A stretch of DNA of 64,000 nucleotides from Candidatus Zixiibacteriota bacterium (GTDB lineage: Bacteria; Zixibacteria; MSB-5A5; JAABVY01), in assembly GCA_011056555.1 (NCBI GenBank), contig DSEQ01000047.1:62001-126000 (forward strand), in the 5' to 3' direction. The position numbers and the translations under genes are program-made. The notes under the pieces are model-generated. The model was not told the DNA's origin. It did not search any database and saw nothing but the letters and a program-made list of their open reading frames with translations. Of the stretch, positions 61,661 to 64,000 are shown piece after piece; position 1 is the first letter of the stretch, and each line of letters begins with the position of its first letter.

Positions 61661-62362
61661 ATGAAAATTAACAGGCCGGATAATTCGGGACCTGATAAAG
61701 ATAAAGATGAAACCAGGGGCCGCGGTCGTCCCAGGGGTAAAAAGAATGTTATCGATTCGAATGAAAAGTTCGAATACGAAACCATTCAGATTATCAAGAA
61801 AATCCGCGAGGGTGAAGACCTTGCCTTCAATGACCTGATCGAGCGTTATAAGCGCCAGGTGGCGGCGGTGGCGTTTCGGATGGTCGGCGATTATGACGAG
61901 GCCGAGGATATCGCCCAGATGGTTTTTGTGAAGACGGCCAAGAATCTGAACAAGTTCGATATTACCAAGAAGTTTTCCACCTGGCTGTACAGGATTACCG
62001 TCAATGCCTCGATCGATTTCATGCGCAAGCACAAGCGCCATAAACATGAGCTGATAGATAATTACTCCGAGTCGCTGGAGAACGAAGAGGACAACCCGGA
62101 GGAGATCCTGAACCGCAAAAAGCTGCGGGGGATCATCCTCAAGGCGGCGGACACTTTAAACGATAAGCAGAAGGCGGCATTTATTCTTCGTGATCTTGAG
62201 GGACATCAGATTGATGAGGTCTCGGAGATTCTGGATATGCCGGAGGCGACGGTCAGATGGTACCTGCATCGAGCCCGAATCCGTCTCCGCAAGGAGCTCA
62301 AACGCAATTACGGCGGATATCTTGGTGAGATTTATAATGTAAATGCGTTAAGCGGGAATTAA
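61661..62362 (+). CDS. ECF-type sigma factor with AT-hook-like N-terminus
   Basis: 233 residues. Region 2 (LAFNDLIERYKRQVAAVAFR, EDIAQMVFVKTAKNLNKFDI, FSTWLYRITVNASIDFMRKH) and region 4 (DTLNDKQKAAFILRDLEGHQ, EVSEILDMPEATVRWYLHRA) are clear. Before region 2 there are about 28 residues with RGRGRPRGKKN, which holds the AT-hook core GRP flanked by basic residues; this is rare in sigma factors. The other sigma gene in the window lacks it. No anti-sigma gene follows; the next feature is a terminator. AGAAAGG lies close before the ATG. Confidence 0.9.
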   Translation: MKINRPDNSGPDKDKDETRGRGRPRGKKNVIDSNEKFEYETIQIIKKIREGEDLAFNDLIERYKRQVAAVAFRMVGDYDEAEDIAQMVFVKTAKNLNKFDITKKFSTWLYRITVNASIDFMRKHKRHKHELIDNYSESLENEEDNPEEILNRKKLRGIILKAADTLNDKQKAAFILRDLEGHQIDEVSEILDMPEATVRWYLHRARIRLRKELKRNYGGYLGEIYNVNALSGN

Positions 62363-62387
62363 GCGGCGATTGAAATAGATTTTGTAG

Positions 62388-62419
62388 GGCGGGATCCCTG
62401 TGATCCCGCCTATTTTTTT
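62388..62419 (+). terminator. Terminator of the AT-hook sigma gene
   Basis: GGCGGGATC and GATCCCGCC form a perfect 9-bp stem with a 5-nt loop and a T tract, 26 nt past the stop. Confidence 0.92.
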
Positions 62420-62423
62420 GAAG

Positions 62424-62446
62424 GTCAAAACTCTGTGAGTTTTGAC
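62424..62446. repeat. Perfect palindrome GTCAAAACTC/GAGTTTTGAC
   Basis: A 10-bp perfect stem with a TGT loop directly after the terminator. It is one of several hairpins packed between 62380 and 62620. Confidence 0.55.
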
Positions 62447-62507
62447 AGGTCGTCAAGGCAACCATTCAAGGTCGCCAGGAGCGGCCTTGATGTCGGACTT
62501 GACACTG

Positions 62508-62612
62508 GTACCCCACATGAAAATGTGGGTTTATTCGATCATCCTGCCATATCTGATCTTGAAAAGAGACATAGCAGGTGAATTCTCTTCGCCCACCTGA
62601 TAGGTGGGGTAC
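62508..62612. repeat. 105-bp palindromic element with GTACCCCAC/GTGGGGTAC ends
   Basis: The ends are a perfect 9-bp inverted repeat; inner hairpins are CCCACAT-GAAA-ATGTGGG at the left and CCCACCT-GAT-AGGTGGG at the right. Same size and layout as 26479-26581. Confidence 0.6.
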
Positions 62613-62640
62613 AAATGTTCTTGAGATTGCAACTTAGAAC

Positions 62641-63585
62641 CTATTTCAAAAACGGGTGCGAGTTGGGATTGCGGCCGATGGGACGGGCTTCGCGGATGGC
62701 ATGCACCACCTCCACCGACGGGCGCGCATCCATGAGACCGTAACCGCGACCGGCCAGGGCTTCATGATACACTACCGTATGCAGATCGGTAAAGCCGCCC
62801 GAGAATTCTATCTCCTCGCCATCCATGGTAAGCGAACGGTAGGAAACCTTCCCCTGCTCTCTTGCATGACGCGGGAGATCATTCTTGTCAACAGAGAGAT
62901 ACCACCTCACACGGGCTTTTTCGAGTTCAAGATAGCCTGCAATCTTTGTGGACGTGGAAACATGCACCTCTTTTGACTCGACATTTCCAAATAGCCAGAT
63001 CAGCAGATCAAAAAAGTGAATACCGATGTTTGTGGCCAGTCCGCCCGACTGCTCGATCCTGCCCTTCCATGAGTAATGATACCAGGGGCCGCGCGGTGTA
63101 ATGTAAGTCAATTCGATATCGGTTTTGTCTTTGGGGGGATTATTTTTTAACTTCTCGCGCAGTTCTATGATCGATTTATGATGACGCAACTGCAGGACAG
63201 TAAATACCCGCTGTTCGCTTTCTTCTTCGAGATCCATCAGAGCGTCAATATTCCAGGGTTTGATCACAACCGGTTTTTCACAGATAGCATTGGCGCCTAC
63301 ACGCAATGCAAAGCGGATATGGGCATCATGAAGATAATTGGGCGAGCAGATGCTGACATAATGAACGCGGCTATCCTCGCCCTTATGACGCAGTTTCTCG
63401 ATATGGCGGTCGAAGCGCTCGAATTCATTGAAGTAGCTGACATTATCAAAGTACTGATCCAGAACGCCGACCGAGTCATGCGGGTCAACAGCGGCAACGA
63501 GAATATTTCCGGTGTCTTTTATCGCTTTCAGATGGCGCGGCGCCACATACCCGGCACATCCGATAATGGCAAAATTCTTAGGCAT
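62641..63585 (-). CDS. wlbA: UDP-GlcNAc(3NAc)A-pathway dehydrogenase, WlbA/WbpB-like
   Basis: 314 residues from the ATG at 63585 (AGAGGA 7 nt upstream; the track start is a TTG). Gfo/Idh/MocA fold: N-terminal FAIIGCAGYVAPRHLKAIKD binds NAD, NAICEKPVVIKPWNID carries the catalytic Lys, and SGGLATNIGIHFFDLLIWLF the His. SICSPNYLHDAHIRFALR and ITPRGPWYHYSWKG are close to WlbA/WbpB, which oxidise UDP-N-acetylglucosaminuronate at C3 for O-antigen or surface glycan synthesis. Partner aminotransferase and acetyltransferase genes may lie beyond the right edge of the window. Confidence 0.88.
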   Translation of the reverse strand: MPKNFAIIGCAGYVAPRHLKAIKDTGNILVAAVDPHDSVGVLDQYFDNVSYFNEFERFDRHIEKLRHKGEDSRVHYVSICSPNYLHDAHIRFALRVGANAICEKPVVIKPWNIDALMDLEEESEQRVFTVLQLRHHKSIIELREKLKNNPPKDKTDIELTYITPRGPWYHYSWKGRIEQSGGLATNIGIHFFDLLIWLFGNVESKEVHVSTSTKIAGYLELEKARVRWYLSVDKNDLPRHAREQGKVSYRSLTMDGEEIEFSGGFTDLHTVVYHEALAGRGYGLMDARPSVEVVHAIREARPIGRNPNSHPFLK

Positions 63586-64000
63586 CAAAATTTCCTCTCT
63601 CAATAATCATTTAAGGCAGTAATCTTAATATCAAAGTCGGATTTTGACAAGCGGATTTTGAAGTTTGCGGTCTTTCTCCTCCCGTTTCGAATCAGATTCA
63701 AACCAGCCGGTACCTGTCGGAAGCCGATGTCCGCAGGAAGATTTTTGCGGAGCATGGGAACATACTCCGCGCACAACCAGTCGGGTTATATCTCGACTTC
63801 CTTGTCATATCCCCGTCTATAACTAAAGTATTCCCTTAACGCCTTAATATTAATTGGTTTATAAACAGGAGTAAATATATCTTAATTCATTGCGGTTCTT
63901 ATGCTTATCTTCATTTTTTGCTTTGTTTTTGCAATTTTATACTTATAATAAGAATGTGGTGTGTGTGAGACCCGATTACTTCAGGGAAGCGAGTTAAGAT
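63586..64000. other. Right-edge region without recognisable gene
   Basis: AT-rich, with one copy of the dispersed hairpin (63747-63770). No ORF with a ribosome-binding site was seen on either strand. It presumably carries the wlbA promoter. Confidence 0.4.
63747..63770. repeat. Dispersed hairpin repeat, copy C
   Basis: GCGGAG-CATGGGAACATA-CTCCGC followed by GCAC. Third copy of the family at 26661 and 27722; the loop differs by transitions from copies A and B. Confidence 0.55.

Noticed and set aside
1-64000. Prophage, integrase, insertion sequence transposase or tRNA-linked island
   Set aside because: No transposase, integrase, phage structural gene, rRNA or tRNA could be recognised; the accessory signals are small palindromic repeats and gene remnants only.

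Overview
The window looks like a chromosome segment from an uncultured member of the Fibrobacteres-Chlorobi-Bacteroidetes (FCB) side of Bacteria, and candidate phylum Zixibacteria is my best guess. The main reasons are the many secreted proteins with a dockerin-like tail of the form GDAN.DG..NVSDAV..NYVFVGG, several others with a C-terminal NYPNPFN-type (type IX secretion) sorting domain, Gram-negative envelope genes (MsbA-like exporter, GT9 glycosyltransferase, UDP-sugar dehydrogenase) and a mosaic of household genes. This assignment is inference; no rRNA or tRNA gene was seen. UGA serves as an ordinary stop in many genes, so the code is standard.

Layout. 1-6.9 kb: minus-strand housekeeping genes (GT9 fragment, MsbA-like ABC transporter, lipoprotein, M50 protease, 3-methyladenine glycosylase, PHP phosphatase, metallo-beta-lactamase-fold hydrolase, alpha/beta hydrolase). 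6.9-10.1 kb: dnaG facing a convergent rpsU-yqeY-cvpA unit. 10.5-13.1 kb: transglutaminase-like protein and RRM RNA-binding protein. 13.3-20.6 kb: 14-repeat FG-GAP/dockerin protein, mitochondrial-type citrate synthase, HIT protein, sigma-54 response regulator, UroD-family protein. 20.7-28.7 kb: accessory region with a DUF2582 protein, a dockerin gene remnant, an AT-rich LVIVD-repeat protein, duplicated 133-bp repeats, a FAD oxidoreductase plus secreted helical protein, and a dockerin/FISUMP protein. 28.9-32.6 kb: purF, type III polyketide synthase, DUF72. 32.8-39.3 kb: lipoproteins, an outer-membrane protein and an M6 metalloprotease.

39.5-49.4 kb is a long minus-strand cluster: Ser/Thr kinase with PEGA domains, two CsgG/TPR proteins, a beta-barrel protein, a cohesin-like lipoprotein and a 1222-residue beta-helix/PKD/dockerin/type IX protein. 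Some of its genes overlap or nearly touch, which suggests one surface-assembly system with its own cohesin-dockerin pair. 49.5-56 kb holds two secreted peptidases with dockerins (MXAN_6640-type and M14), and between them a small locus with a helix-turn-helix protein flanked by two tiny paralogous proteins. A third paralogue lies at 60.1 kb.

56.3-59.7 kb: ECF sigma factor, bactofilin-like membrane protein and toast-rack protein, followed by a small membrane protein whose frame crosses an in-frame UGA at what I recall as a cysteine position and continues sensibly for 54 codons. A bacterial-SECIS-like hairpin sits at the right distance, so this is a selenoprotein candidate. 60.4-63.6 kb: M23 peptidase, a sigma factor with an AT-hook-like N-terminus, a cluster of palindromes and a WlbA/WbpB-type dehydrogenase. 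Several families of small palindromic repeats lie between genes across the window.
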